Of a DNA stretch of 64,000 nucleotides, positions 1 to 8,052 are shown piece by piece; the stretch's first letter is position 1; every line of letters begins with the position of its first letter. Source of the DNA: Nocardia aurantiaca (GTDB lineage Bacteria > Actinomycetota > Actinomycetes > Mycobacteriales > Mycobacteriaceae). The DNA lies in contig NZ_WMBB01000016.1 of the NCBI RefSeq assembly GCF_009708175.1, positions 1-64,000 of the forward strand. Direction: 5' to 3'. The position numbers and the translations under genes are program-made. The notes below the pieces were generated by a model. It ran no database searches. It worked only from the letters and a program-made list of their open reading frames with translations, and had not been told where the DNA came from.

Positions 1-120
1 GTTCGCGCACTGGAAACACGGTGCATTGCCTACCGGTTCAACAGCGGGAGCCGTGTAACGGGAGACTGTTAAGCACGGTTCTGAGAGCGGCGGCGGGTGA
101 GATTCCCGCCGCCGACTCAC
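1..120 (+). mobile_element. Group II intron, 3' end (domains V and VI)
   Basis: This is the 3' terminus of a group II intron entering from the left edge. Domain V lies at 48-81 and folds as the canonical 34-nt hairpin. GAGCCGTG pairs with CACGGTTC, a two-base AG bulge sits on the 3' strand, TAACGG pairs with CTGTTA, and a GAGA tetraloop closes it. Domain VI has a 9-bp stem (89-97 with 105-113). The intron appears to end in AC at 119-120, where the sequence switches to antisense IS3 orfB codons. The 5' end and most of the maturase gene are outside the window. Basis: fold seen in the sequence; class not assigned. Confidence 0.85.
2..58 (+). CDS. Group II intron maturase/reverse transcriptase, C-terminal end (partial)
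   Basis: An open frame entering from the left edge ends at a TAA at 56-58. Its last residues (FAHWKHGALPTGSTAGAV) resemble the short tail after the endonuclease region of intron-encoded maturases, which often carries an HW pair near the end. It stops just inside domain V, as expected for these proteins, which end between domains IV and V. The fragment is too short for a family test; the call rests on the adjacent domain V. Confidence 0.55.
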   Translation, partial: FAHWKHGALPTGSTAGAV

Positions 121-204
121 CTCGTAGGCATCGCCCACCGATCCGATCGAGGGAACCATGCCCGAGAGCAGCAGCGTTTCCCCGAGCCGCAGCGACGTGT
201 ATTG

Positions 205-1656
205 GGCGGATTCAACTGGTTGTCGCAACACATTTACGTTCGAGCGATTGTAGGTGATGGTCCATCGCTTCGGCCGGAGTGCGCCAGCCGAGAACCTTTC
301 GTGGTCGCGTGTTGAGCGTGTGCGCGACTGCCGCGAGATCTCTCGCAGTCCAGCGAGATAGGTCTGTTCCCTTCGGAAAATACTGCCGCAGAAGACCATT
401 CGTGTTCTCATTGGTTCCGCGCTGCCAAGGGCTATGCGGGTCAGCGAAGAACACCGCGACACCGGTCTTCGACGTCAGCGCCAGGTGGGCCGACAGTTCC
501 TTTCCCCGGTCCCAGGTCAGGGTCTTGCGCATCGACTCGGGGACCTTCTTCAACGCCGCCGCGAGCGCCTTGTTCATCGACAACGACCCGTAGCCGCTGA
601 GCGCGGTGCCGTTCTTGATCGGCGCCGCTTTCCCCCATCCGTCTTCGCGGGGCAGGTGAACGAGGACGGTGAATCGAGTGGACCGGTCGACGAGGGTTCC
701 GATCGCGGAGCGCTCGGTGCCGATGAGCAGGTCGCCCTCCCAGTGGCCCGGATTCGCGCGGTCCTCGGCCTCGGCCGGCCGCTTGCTGATCAGCACCTCG
801 GGCGTGACATGCGCCCAGGCCACCCGCTTGGCGCGGGCCCGCGGCATGCGCAATGACCGACCGGTCCGCAGATTCAAAATCAGTTCACGATCGAGGACAC
901 CGCGGCCGTCGATGTAAAGAGCCTGATAGATCGCTTCATGACTGATCCTCATGGACTCATCGTCGGGGAAGTCGATCCTCAGCCGCCGCGAGATCTGCTC
1001 AGGACTCCACGCTTGCGTCCATTGCCGGTCCGAGCGGTGCGGCTTGTTGCGGCCGGTCCATGCTCCTGTCGCCGGGCCGACGGCGACCCTGCCGCTCGCG
1101 TCGGCGATCCGTCCCGACAGTCGCTGTTGAACATAGGTCCGAAGTTGTTGATTCTCCAGGAGTTTCGACTTCTTCGGGCGTCTGGCGAACAACTCGGCCT
1201 TCCACTGAGCAACCGAGGCACGGTAGTCGAGCTTGCCACTGCGGGTCGCGGCGTTTCGCCGCAACTCACGCGAGATGGTCGACGGGCTGCGGCCCAGCGC
1301 CTGGGCGATCTGCCGTACTCCCTTGCCCTGCACCCTGAGTAGCGCGATCTCCTCACGCTCTGCGAACGACAGGTAACGGCCGCCCGGCCGGCTCCAGGAA
1401 TACGGTGACATCCCGCCAGCTTCCCGGAACCAGCGAGACCCCGCGACCGGTGAAACACCAACCGCGACACCGGCTTCCGTCGGAAGCATGCCATCGTCGA
1501 TCCGGTCCCAGAACAGCCGCTCCACCGAGCGCTGGTGCCCGGGAGCCCCTGGCGACCTCATCGGCGCTCGTCCGGTGACTTCGCGCATCCACTCCGACGG
1601 CCGACCCATAACACCCTCCATGACCTCGGGTGTTGCATCCACCGGTTGAACCTGAG
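205..1656 (-). mobile_element. IS30-family insertion sequence, complete
   Basis: A complete 1452-bp IS30-family element carries one transposase gene. Imperfect inverted repeats (about 208-231 and 1630-1654) share the core TTCAAC-GGT-GCAACAC, with roughly 18 of 23 positions matching. It is flanked by a 3-bp direct repeat TTG at 202-204 and 1657-1659, the duplication size reported for this family. Removing the element and one TTG restores the IS3 orfB frame (residues SQ-YTS), which shows the insertion directly. It is probably recent and possibly active, because the transposase is intact. Confidence 0.9.
212..1609 (-). CDS. IS30-family transposase
   Basis: This 465-aa DDE transposase moves the IS30 element. 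An N-terminal helix-turn-helix (FAEREEIALLRVQGKGVRQIAQALGR region) precedes the catalytic core. Visible core motifs are GHWEGDLL (first Asp), LTWDRGKEL (second Asp) and RGTNENTNGLLRQYFPKGTDL, which holds the catalytic Glu and the IS30 signature tail. The ATG at 1609 was chosen because GGAGGG lies 7 nt upstream and both the gene and this site lie inside the element. The frame stays open to 2440, but that stretch is IS3 sequence read out of frame. The stop lies within the left terminal repeat. Confidence 0.93.
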   Translation of the reverse strand: MGRPSEWMREVTGRAPMRSPGAPGHQRSVERLFWDRIDDGMLPTEAGVAVGVSPVAGSRWFREAGGMSPYSWSRPGGRYLSFAEREEIALLRVQGKGVRQIAQALGRSPSTISRELRRNAATRSGKLDYRASVAQWKAELFARRPKKSKLLENQQLRTYVQQRLSGRIADASGRVAVGPATGAWTGRNKPHRSDRQWTQAWSPEQISRRLRIDFPDDESMRISHEAIYQALYIDGRGVLDRELILNLRTGRSLRMPRARAKRVAWAHVTPEVLISKRPAEAEDRANPGHWEGDLLIGTERSAIGTLVDRSTRFTVLVHLPREDGWGKAAPIKNGTALSGYGSLSMNKALAAALKKVPESMRKTLTWDRGKELSAHLALTSKTGVAVFFADPHSPWQRGTNENTNGLLRQYFPKGTDLSRWTARDLAAVAHTLNTRPRKVLGWRTPAEAMDHHLQSLERKCVATTS

Positions 1657-2297
1657 TTGCGACCCGGCATCTGAATGATGAATCGTGTTGCCCTCCAATG
1701 GATGTCCTTCCCTGGCCCGCAATGCCGCCGCCTGGCGGATCGCGGAGTTGACGAACGCGGCCTGTTTGCTGGTCGAGCATTCCCAGCCCAGGATTCGCCC
1801 GGCATAGGCGTCGATCACGAACGCGGTGTAGACGAACACGCCCGTGATCAGTCGGACATAAGTGAAATCGGCGACCAGCAGCATGTTCGGGGCAGGCACC
1901 CGGAACTGGCGATCGACGAGGTCCGGTGCCCGCGAGGCAGCCGGATCCGCTTCGGTGGTGCGGATCTTCTTGCGCCGCACCACCCCTTTCCAGCCGTTGG
2001 CCCGCATGAGCCGCTCCACCGTGCAGCGGGCGACCGGGATCTTCTGGTGTTGCAGGTGCGCCCACATCTTCTCGGCCCCGTAGAGCGACTCCGGTGCGCG
2101 CCGGCCCTTTTCGTCGGGTTCGTAGTAGCCGGCCAGGATCTCGGTGACCGTGGTGTCCCACAGCGCCCGTTTCGACGGCGCCCGCTTCGCCCAGGCGTGG
2201 AAGGTTCTCGGGGCGATCTTGCAGCCGTGCGCGGTCAGCGCACGGCAGATCGGAGCGACCCCGAACCGAGCACGATGCTCGGCGATGAACGCGCAGA

Positions 2298-2609
2298 TTA
2301 CCGGTGTCGCGGGTCGCTCGCCCGCGCGAAGAAACTTGTTGCGGCCTTGAGAATTTCGACTGTCTGCTCCAACTCGGCGATCTTGCGGTCCTTCTCCCGC
2401 AATAGCCGCGCGGTCTCGGTCGTGACCCCCTCGACCTCACCGGTGTCGATCTCGACCTGGCGCACCCACTTACGCAGCGTCTCCGCGGTCATTCCCAGCC
2501 GCGCCGAGACCGCTTTGATCGCGGCCCACTCACTGTCGTAGTCGTCACGGTGATCGACGACCAGCCGGATCGCCTTCGCCTTGGTCGCTTCGTCGTACTT
2601 CGCAGGCAT
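2298..2609 (-). CDS. IS3-family transposase orfA
   Basis: This 103-aa DNA-binding partner of the IS3 transposase begins MPAKYDEATKAKAIRLV and carries the orfA helix-turn-helix (SARLGMTAETLRKWVRQ). A leucine-zipper-like coiled coil follows (about residues 60-90, LLREKDRKIAELEQTVEIL). The ATG at 2609 matches the conserved family start; an upstream ATG at 2648 lies too close to the terminal repeat. The 3' end overlaps orfB in another frame, which is the normal arrangement for producing OrfAB by -1 frameshift. The gene itself looks intact although its partner is not. Confidence 0.9.
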   Translation of the reverse strand: MPAKYDEATKAKAIRLVVDHRDDYDSEWAAIKAVSARLGMTAETLRKWVRQVEIDTGEVEGVTTETARLLREKDRKIAELEQTVEILKAATSFFARASDPRHR

Positions 2610-2698
2610 GATGAGCCCATCCTTCCCAAGAAAGAAGGTGAGCACCAAACCCGGGACGATTCACCGGACCAAGGCAAATAGCCGCGACTATCCGCTCA

Positions 2699-2726
2699 TA
2701 CCGCGTACCGCGTACCGCGTACCGCG
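2699..2726 (+). repeat. Four tandem copies of the heptamer TACCGCG
   Basis: TACCGCG occurs four times head to tail without mismatch just outside the right end of the IS3 element. The stretch is not inside a recognised gene. It directly precedes a 22-bp sequence (2723-2744) that recurs at 5375-5396. Confidence 0.9.
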
Positions 2727-2864
2727 CTGACCGAACCGGCCAGCGCGGGGCATCGGAAGATCTACTGGCCGTGCCGATCCAAGGCCCGCGGAACGTCCGC
2801 AACTGCCGAATTGAGTGCGCCGCGCGTTCGAACTTCGCAGTCGTATCGTGGCACCGTCGCGGCG

Positions 2865-3344
2865 TCAGATGAGCCCGACGACGAGGAGCGCAAGCCCAAT
2901 CGCCGTGCACAGGATGCTCACCGACAGCGGTAGGAACCAGAGAAGGTGGCCGTTTGGTCTGCCTTCGACACGGAATCGCTCGGGCTCGCTGGAAAGATAT
3001 CTGACCTGCACGACTTCACCCAATTCCCACGACCTGCCCTGCCACTGCCCGCGCTGGGAATTGGCGACGAACTCGCCATTCTGACGAGTAGCTACCGTGC
3101 GAACTACCGCGACGATGGCCGACTCTCGCATTTCACGTCCATCGGCGGTGCGATACGTCACGACAGGAGTCGACCGTTCCTCGATCGTGTCCGAGCCTTC
3201 GTCATCGACGACTGTTCGCCGACTCCGCTCGATGTCGACGACCCGGCCAGGAACCACGATGCCATCACGAGCAAAGCGCAAACCGGTTCGAGCGGCTTTG
3301 GTGCTCAAAGGCAAACTACCCAGCCCGATCGTGAGAAGGAACAA
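2865..3344 (-). CDS. DUF3592 domain membrane protein
   Basis: This 159-aa protein has a short hydrophobic segment at each end (about residues 2-16 and 133-158) around a soluble region. The middle holds RFARDGIVVPGRVVDIERSR and VVTYRTADGREMR, then VQVRYLSSEPERFRV, which match the pattern of DUF3592 proteins: an early arginine-rich turn, 'V-G-V-V', and a late 'G--V-V-Y---P' strand. The start is a TTG at 3344; a stop lies a short distance upstream in frame. Function is unknown for the family. The neighbouring gene (3519-3938) is another small membrane protein in the same direction. Confidence 0.75.
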   Translation of the reverse strand: MFLLTIGLGSLPLSTKAARTGLRFARDGIVVPGRVVDIERSRRTVVDDEGSDTIEERSTPVVTYRTADGREMRESAIVAVVRTVATRQNGEFVANSQRGQWQGRSWELGEVVQVRYLSSEPERFRVEGRPNGHLLWFLPLSVSILCTAIGLALLVVGLI

Positions 3345-3518
3345 AACACCGACCCCAGTAACCCACTACCGCCCCCAAAGCGCCTCTGCCGCAAACACAG
3401 TGAACCCTATGCTATCGGATCGTATGCTGGACAACACCTCTGTCCCCCAGGGCGCCCAGGAGCGGAGTAGTCCTCCTCGAGGGTCTCAGAGCGGCAGTCG
3501 GGAGCCGCTTGCTCTGAA

Positions 3519-3938
3519 CTACAGGTGCCGGCCTACACCGGCTCCGAGTAGGAGGAACTGCACGAATACGCAGGCCGTGAAAGCTGCCGCGCCCAGGCAT
3601 AAGGCCCGCGATGTACTGTCGCCCCGATCGAGTGCGCTACGGGAGGCGACAAGCGAGGTAATCATCGCCGATACCCAGCCGATGAAGGGGAGCAGTGCGA
3701 CCGCGGGGAACAAGGAGTCGTTGTGACATCCGCCGTCCCACTCGTCGTCCCCGAACAGGCCATCGGTAACTCCTCCGCAATCCACGCCGAGCGCGGTACC
3801 GAGGTATGCGAGAGCGCCCGCACCGAAGAACCCGGCCAAGCCGAATCCGAGGATCCAGATCAGCCAAAACGCCTTCGGGTCAACAGCATTGCCCGTAGTT
3901 GAACCATCCGCGACTGGGGGCGTGTCCACACATCGCAC
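3519..3938 (-). CDS. Hypothetical multi-pass membrane protein
   Basis: This is an unrecognised 139-aa protein. It has about three hydrophobic segments: residues 24-48 (FWLIWILGFGLAGFFGAGAL), 77-97 (LFPAVALLPFIGWVSAMI) and 113-134 (ALCLGAAAFTACVFVQFLLL). A small extracytoplasmic-looking loop with two cysteines (DCGG and GGCHND) lies between the first two. It is transcribed toward the DUF3592 gene with about 170 nt between them, so the two may or may not share a transcript. No family is assigned. Confidence 0.6.
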   Translation of the reverse strand: MRCVDTPPVADGSTTGNAVDPKAFWLIWILGFGLAGFFGAGALAYLGTALGVDCGGVTDGLFGDDEWDGGCHNDSLFPAVALLPFIGWVSAMITSLVASRSALDRGDSTSRALCLGAAAFTACVFVQFLLLGAGVGRHL

Positions 3939-4362
3939 AGTAGTTCTCGAGACCGCGCTCCGGTATTCAGCTCGAGTGCGACGGTCTGTTGCCGGATGGA
4001 GGGGAGTTGCCTGTGTGGCGTTCGGCGCGGTCCGATTCGGCGTACCTATTCTGGCTCTCGCGCTGAGTCTTTCGGACAGCCGCGCGGACCGCCACCAGCG
4101 GAATCTCGAATTCGATCCGACGCGGCGGAACCCGCACGGATGGCAGGGTCGAAGGGCTCATCCCGATTTGCTTTGGCCATTAACGGTTGCGCCGCATCCA
4201 GGACCGACGGCTCGGTTATGGCAACAGTGATGTGCCTTTCGGGGCCCCGACAGCTGACTTTCGGCCCCTGTGGTGAGCCGGCATGGCGGGCGATCTTGGA
4301 TCAGGCAGCGCCGGCGTAGTCGCTGCCACCTCCGGAATGTTCGTGCACATCAGGAGAATCGC
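3939..4362. other. Intergenic stretch, no convincing gene
   Basis: Several short frames are open on both strands, but none has a ribosome binding site together with recognisable protein character. No tRNA, repeat or strong hairpin was seen. Confidence 0.5.
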
Positions 4363-4509
4363 ATGAGTGACACCACCGCCCAGCCCGCCATCGGCCGCGC
4401 CCGGAACGCGGTAGTCTGGCCCGACCCCAGCCCCTTGGACTCTTGGTGGCATAGGGTGATGTACGCCGAAACCAGCTCGGCCTCACAGACACTCCGAACG
4501 GCACGCTGA
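4363..4509 (+). CDS. Possible 48-aa small protein
   Basis: An ATG with AGGAG seven to eight bases upstream opens a 48-codon frame (MSDTTAQPAIGR...). It ends just before the PLDc_N-type gene at 4564, in the same direction. The peptide is hydrophilic and matches nothing I know. It may be a leader, a remnant or noise; only the good ribosome binding site argues for it. Confidence 0.3.
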   Translation: MSDTTAQPAIGRARNAVVWPDPSPLDSWWHRVMYAETSSASQTLRTAR

Positions 4510-4563
4510 CCAGTGATCCTCTGCATGCAAATCGACACCTCGAGCCGAAAAGGAGAATCGGAG

Positions 4564-4803
4564 ATGGTCCGAAAGAAGTGGAATGATCTGAACGTGCGCA
4601 CTCGCAGGCTGATCGTGGGCGCGGGCGTGATCGACGGCATCGCGAAGATCGCGGCCCTGCTGGATCTGCTCCAACGGCCGCCCGAGCAGATCCGCGGCTC
4701 CAAACGCGTATGGGCAACCTCGATCGTGCTGGTGAACTCGATAGGCGCCCTCCCCGTCGCCTACTTCCTCCTCGGACGCCGCGCACCGGGCGACAACGCT
4801 TGA
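4564..4803 (+). CDS. Small membrane protein, PLDc_N-like
   Basis: This 79-aa protein has two membrane segments: about residues 16-35 (IVGAGVIDGIAKIAALLDLL) and 50-70 (ATSIVLVNSIGALPVAYFLL), ending in GRR. A hydrophobic helix, a basic residue pair before W, and a final 'G-xx-Y-L-GRR' are the features of the PLDc_N family (phospholipase D-nuclease N-terminal, function unknown). The ATG at 4564 follows AAAAGGAGAATCGGAG, a clear ribosome binding site. The frame opens 51 nt earlier, but the upstream start lacks a site. Confidence 0.7.
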   Translation: MVRKKWNDLNVRTRRLIVGAGVIDGIAKIAALLDLLQRPPEQIRGSKRVWATSIVLVNSIGALPVAYFLLGRRAPGDNA

Positions 4804-5688
4804 CCCGCCGCTGTACGTTCCTTTCGATCCCGATGAAAGTCACCGAGAGCGCACTCGATTGCCGATGAGCGATATCAGGGCGAGGGTAAGCGGCTGCGGT
4901 CCTACGAGTGCGCGTTCTGCGGCGATACGGTCGATGACATGAGCGCTGACTTTCGTGCCATATCGGTCTCAGGCCCCGAGATACAGGTTTTTCAAGAGCT
5001 TTTCGCCACAGGCTCTGCTTGGCCGGTGTGCGCTGCGACCCTCAATTCCACCAACTTATGTCCTCGAAACTACAGTGGTAGACCATAATTGAGCCAGTTT
5101 CTCTGTGTTCAGCGGCAGTGGCGACCGCGACCAACGGAGCGAACATCCTCAATTGCCTCCGGTGTCCGAATCGGCCAGCGCGGTGCAGCCGGCAGCAAGA
5201 CCGACTGCGGCCCAGGACATCCTCTTCGGCCGAGTTGCCGACGATTACCGGCTGTGCCCCGCACTATCCGCCGCCGAACGGCATATTTTGCCAACTCCCC
5301 CGCGATAGTGCGGGTTCCTGCCGGTTGATCTTGTTGCCCTTGCACAGTTGACAACGCACTGTCTTGTCGGTGATCGCGCTGACCGAACCGGCCAGCACGA
5401 CCGCTCGGAAGGTCGGCAGGTAGACCGCCGCACGGCCCGCGCGCAACGCGGTCCCGGCCCGCCTCTGCGGAGTTGCCGCGCACCTGACGCACGCCGCTTC
5501 GGGAGGTCCGCGATGATATGGGCCTCCGGGTCGCTCGATTCCACGAACGGATAAGATCGCCTCTGCTGCTCGACCGCTTCATATCTCGTGTTCGTTCACT
5601 TTCGGTAAGTGCCCATCGCGTCAGCGCACCTACGACAAGAAGGAGTACGGGGGAGCGGGCCTCTCGAGCGCCGTGATCCCGACCGCCG
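4804..5688. other. Gene-poor stretch with possible remnants
   Basis: No intact gene is recognised. On the plus strand about 4866-5088 reads as an open stretch without a start, including YECAFCGD, which suggests a gene remnant. On the minus strand 5264-5446 encodes a 60-aa frame containing YLPTFRAVVLAGSVSAITD and CQLCKGNK. Part of that frame (5375-5396) is duplicated exactly at 2723-2744. These look like decayed pieces of the same unknown gene. Confidence 0.4.
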
Positions 5689-7134
5689 ATGGCCGAGACA
5701 CCTGTGCCCCATCACATGACCGCCGAGGAGTTTCGTCGTCACGGGAGGGCCGCGGTGGATTGGATCGCGGATTACTGGGGGCGGGTGGAATCGTTGCCGG
5801 TGCGGTCCCAGGTGCAACCGGGGTGGGTGCGCGAGCAGCTGCCGCCCGCACCGCCGTACGTGGGTGAGCCCTTCGACGCTGTACTGGCGGATCTCGACAC
5901 GATTGTGGTTCCGGGACTGACGCATTGGCAGCATCCTGGATTCTTCGCCTACTTTCCGACCAGCACGTCGGGCCCGGCGGTACTCGCGGAACTGCTCGCG
6001 TCCGGGCTGGGCGTGCAGGGGATGTTGTGGCAGACCAGTCCGGCGTGCACCGAGTTGGAGCAGCATGTACTCGATTGGCTGGCCGCGATGTTGGCCTTGC
6101 CCGAGAAGTTCACCTTCGCGGGCACCGGAGGCGGCGTCATCCAGGACACGGCATCCAGCGCGATACTCGTGGCGCTGGTGGCTGCGCTGCATCGGATCTC
6201 GGACGGTCAGGTAGCCCGCGAGGGTATCGAGCGGGGTCGCTATGCCGTGTACACCTCGACGCAGACGAACTCCGCGCTGGAGAAAGGCGTGCGGATCAGT
6301 GGTCTCGGCGCGTCGTCGATACGGTTCATCGAAACGCGCTCGGATCTGTCGATGGATCCGGACGCGCTGCGGGCGGTGATGAAAAAGGATGTGGCGCAGG
6401 GCATCGTCCCGGTCATGGTGATGGCCACGGTGGGTACCACCTCCACGGGTGCGGTCGATCCGGTCGAATCGATCGGCCGGATATGCCGGGAATCAGAGGT
6501 GTGGCTGCATGTGGACGCGGCCTACGCCGGGGTGGCCGCGATGTGCCCGGAGTTTCGGTGGATCCATCAGGGAGTGGCCGCCTACGCCGACTCCTACTCG
6601 ACCAACCCGCACAAGTGGATGCTCACCGCATTCGACTGCGACGCTTGCTATGTCGCCGACCGGGAGTCACTGGTGGGAGCGTTGTCGGTGCTGCCGGAGT
6701 TTTTGCGCAATCCCGCGACGGACTCGGGTGCGGTGGTCGACTATCGGGACTGGCAGGTGCCTTTGGGGCGGCGGTTCCGGGCGCTCAAGCTCTGGGCGGT
6801 CATCCGCTGCTACGGGGTCGAGGGTTTGCGGACGCATCTGCGGCACAGTGTCGCGCTGGCACAGCGATTCGCCGCATGGGTGGGTGCGGACGAACGATTC
6901 GAACTGATGGCCCCGCATCCGCTGTCACTGGTCTGTTTTCGGCTTCGAGGGGCGGATGAAATCAATCGGCGGTTGCTCGAAGCGCTGAACGCATCCGGTC
7001 GAGTCTATCTGTCCCACACCGTGATTCACGGCGCGTTCACGCTTCGTCTGGCGATCGGCGGCACGGCCACCAGACTCGAGCATGTCGCCGCCGCCTGGGA
7101 TCAGATCAGCCGGCTCGCCGCCGTTTGCGGGTGA
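5689..7134 (+). CDS. PLP-dependent aromatic-L-amino-acid decarboxylase family protein
   Basis: This 481-aa group II decarboxylase probably removes the carboxyl group of an aromatic amino acid (tryptophan, tyrosine or DOPA) to give the amine. The fold is complete. An N-terminal region (LPPAPPYVGEPFDAVLADLD) leads to the substrate loop THWQHPGFFAYFP (78-90). The PLP-binding Asp is in HVDAAYAG (D276), and the Schiff-base lysine is K309 in STNPHKWML. Length is typical for bacterial DDC proteins. The ATG at 5689 precedes AETPVPHHMTAEEFR, the usual start context. Its 3' end overlaps a convergent frame. The substrate cannot be told from sequence alone. Confidence 0.92.
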   Translation: MAETPVPHHMTAEEFRRHGRAAVDWIADYWGRVESLPVRSQVQPGWVREQLPPAPPYVGEPFDAVLADLDTIVVPGLTHWQHPGFFAYFPTSTSGPAVLAELLASGLGVQGMLWQTSPACTELEQHVLDWLAAMLALPEKFTFAGTGGGVIQDTASSAILVALVAALHRISDGQVAREGIERGRYAVYTSTQTNSALEKGVRISGLGASSIRFIETRSDLSMDPDALRAVMKKDVAQGIVPVMVMATVGTTSTGAVDPVESIGRICRESEVWLHVDAAYAGVAAMCPEFRWIHQGVAAYADSYSTNPHKWMLTAFDCDACYVADRESLVGALSVLPEFLRNPATDSGAVVDYRDWQVPLGRRFRALKLWAVIRCYGVEGLRTHLRHSVALAQRFAAWVGADERFELMAPHPLSLVCFRLRGADEINRRLLEALNASGRVYLSHTVIHGAFTLRLAIGGTATRLEHVAAAWDQISRLAAVCG

Positions 7135-8031
7135 GGGTGCACGTGCCGCGAGCAGCCCGATCCGCCGTTGTCCGAGTTCGTGCAACACGATCACCGCGGA
7201 AGACCGGCGGGGGCTCGCCACCGTGCGGAGGCTGGGTGCGGTGTCGCCGACGAAGCGTTCGCATACGCCTTCGTGCGCCGCGTATGCCGCGGCGAGTGCG
7301 GCATGCAGGCGTTCGACCCCGTGGTACACCGAAGGACTGCCCAGGTCATGCCGACATTGCCGGAGCGCCGCGACCAACGCGCGATGATCGACCGATAACA
7401 GTCCGCTGAACCCTGCCGAGGCATGGGGCGGCGCCATGAGCGGGCGTATCTGCTCCCGGTAGACCGTCGCGTTGAAGTTCGCGGTGATGCGCAACGCCGC
7501 TGCGCTGGAACGGAACAGGGCCGCGGCGGTATCGAGGCCCGCTGTGGCGGCACTCGGGACACCCCACTGTCCGTGTCGGCAGGCGTGGTGCAGGGCCACC
7601 GTCGCCATCTGGGTCAAGACCGCGAAGAGGCGGTGTCCCTGCACCCACCAGTCCAGCGGCGTCCACGGGGTGTCGGCCCGCACGGTCGGCATCTGCGTCA
7701 GCGATCGGAAGACCTCCGGGGGCACTGCGGCGGACAATCCAGCGAGAAGGTTCGGTTCGTGCCGGGGCGGGATCTGCGCAGCCAGCCGGGAGGTGAGCTG
7801 AGGCAGGCTCCGCCTCAACGCCGTCGACCACAGTGAGGCGGGATCGCGTGATACGCGTTGGATGCCGAAGAACCTGTCGTGCTCGGCCTCGCCCACGGTG
7901 ATTGGGTGGCTGCCTCCACCCACGAGCGATGCGCTGCCACGGGACCACAACCCCGTCATGGTCTTCGGCAGCATCCCGGGGTGGGCCAGCCACACAGGCT
8001 CACGTATCGGTCTGTGCGAATTGTTGCTCAT
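6925..8031 (-). CDS. Unrecognised 368-aa protein convergent with the decarboxylase
   Basis: The N-terminal two thirds (to about residue 300, position 7130) look like a real helical globular protein: WWVQGHRLFAVLTQMATVALHHACRHGQWG, then YREQIRPLMAPPHASAGFSG. The last 70 residues lie antisense to the decarboxylase gene and have shadow-like composition. The true stop may have been lost, or the protein may simply read on. The 'RP-----PP----GFSG' stretch weakly recalls heme-dependent TDO/PrnB-type proteins, but I would not assign that. Starts at 8031 or at an ATG around 7974 are possible. Convergence with an aromatic amino acid decarboxylase suggests, without proving, a shared substrate class. Confidence 0.6.
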   Translation of the reverse strand: MSNNSHRPIREPVWLAHPGMLPKTMTGLWSRGSASLVGGGSHPITVGEAEHDRFFGIQRVSRDPASLWSTALRRSLPQLTSRLAAQIPPRHEPNLLAGLSAAVPPEVFRSLTQMPTVRADTPWTPLDWWVQGHRLFAVLTQMATVALHHACRHGQWGVPSAATAGLDTAAALFRSSAAALRITANFNATVYREQIRPLMAPPHASAGFSGLLSVDHRALVAALRQCRHDLGSPSVYHGVERLHAALAAAYAAHEGVCERFVGDTAPSLRTVASPRRSSAVIVLHELGQRRIGLLAARAPSPANGGEPADLIPGGGDMLESGGRAADRQTKRERAVNHGVGQIDSTGCVQRFEQPPIDFIRPSKPKTDQ

Positions 8032-8052
8032 ACCGAGGTTGAGCGGGTCCGA

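Larger units (their letters stand above)
121..2337 (-). pseudogene. IS3-family transposase orfB, split by two insertions
   Basis: This is the catalytic half of the IS3 transposase. The first part runs from about 2337 to 1660 and reads through the HTH_21-like region (FIAEHRARFGVAPICRAL), then VADFTYVRL and WECSTS. It reaches HHSDAGSQ, which holds the second catalytic Asp. IS30 interrupts here. The frame resumes at 201-121 as YTSLRLGETLLLSGMVPSIG and SVGDAYE, then meets the group II intron. The final catalytic Glu region is missing from the window. OrfB lies in the -1 frame relative to orfA, as expected for programmed frameshifting, probably near 2328-2340. Confidence 0.85.
121..2663 (-). mobile_element. 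IS3-family element, interrupted by IS30 and by a group II intron
   Basis: An IS3-family insertion sequence reads leftward. Its right end is at 2663, where the minus strand starts TGAATCGTCCCGGGTTTGGTG, a typical actinobacterial IS3 terminus. It contains orfA and the start of orfB, then an IS30 element at 205-1656. OrfB resumes on the far side at 201 and reads on to 121, where the group II intron begins. The left terminus of the element is beyond the window, on the other side of the intron. The element must be inactive as it stands because orfB is cut twice. Confidence 0.85.

Noticed and set aside
212..2440. A 742-codon open frame covering IS30 and part of IS3
   Set aside because: The part above 1621 is IS3 sequence read out of its own frame; the transposase has its own ribosome binding site before 1609.
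2699..2726. Tandem heptamers considered as a CRISPR-like array
   Set aside because: Units of 7 bp without spacers do not fit CRISPR, and no cas gene is present in the window.
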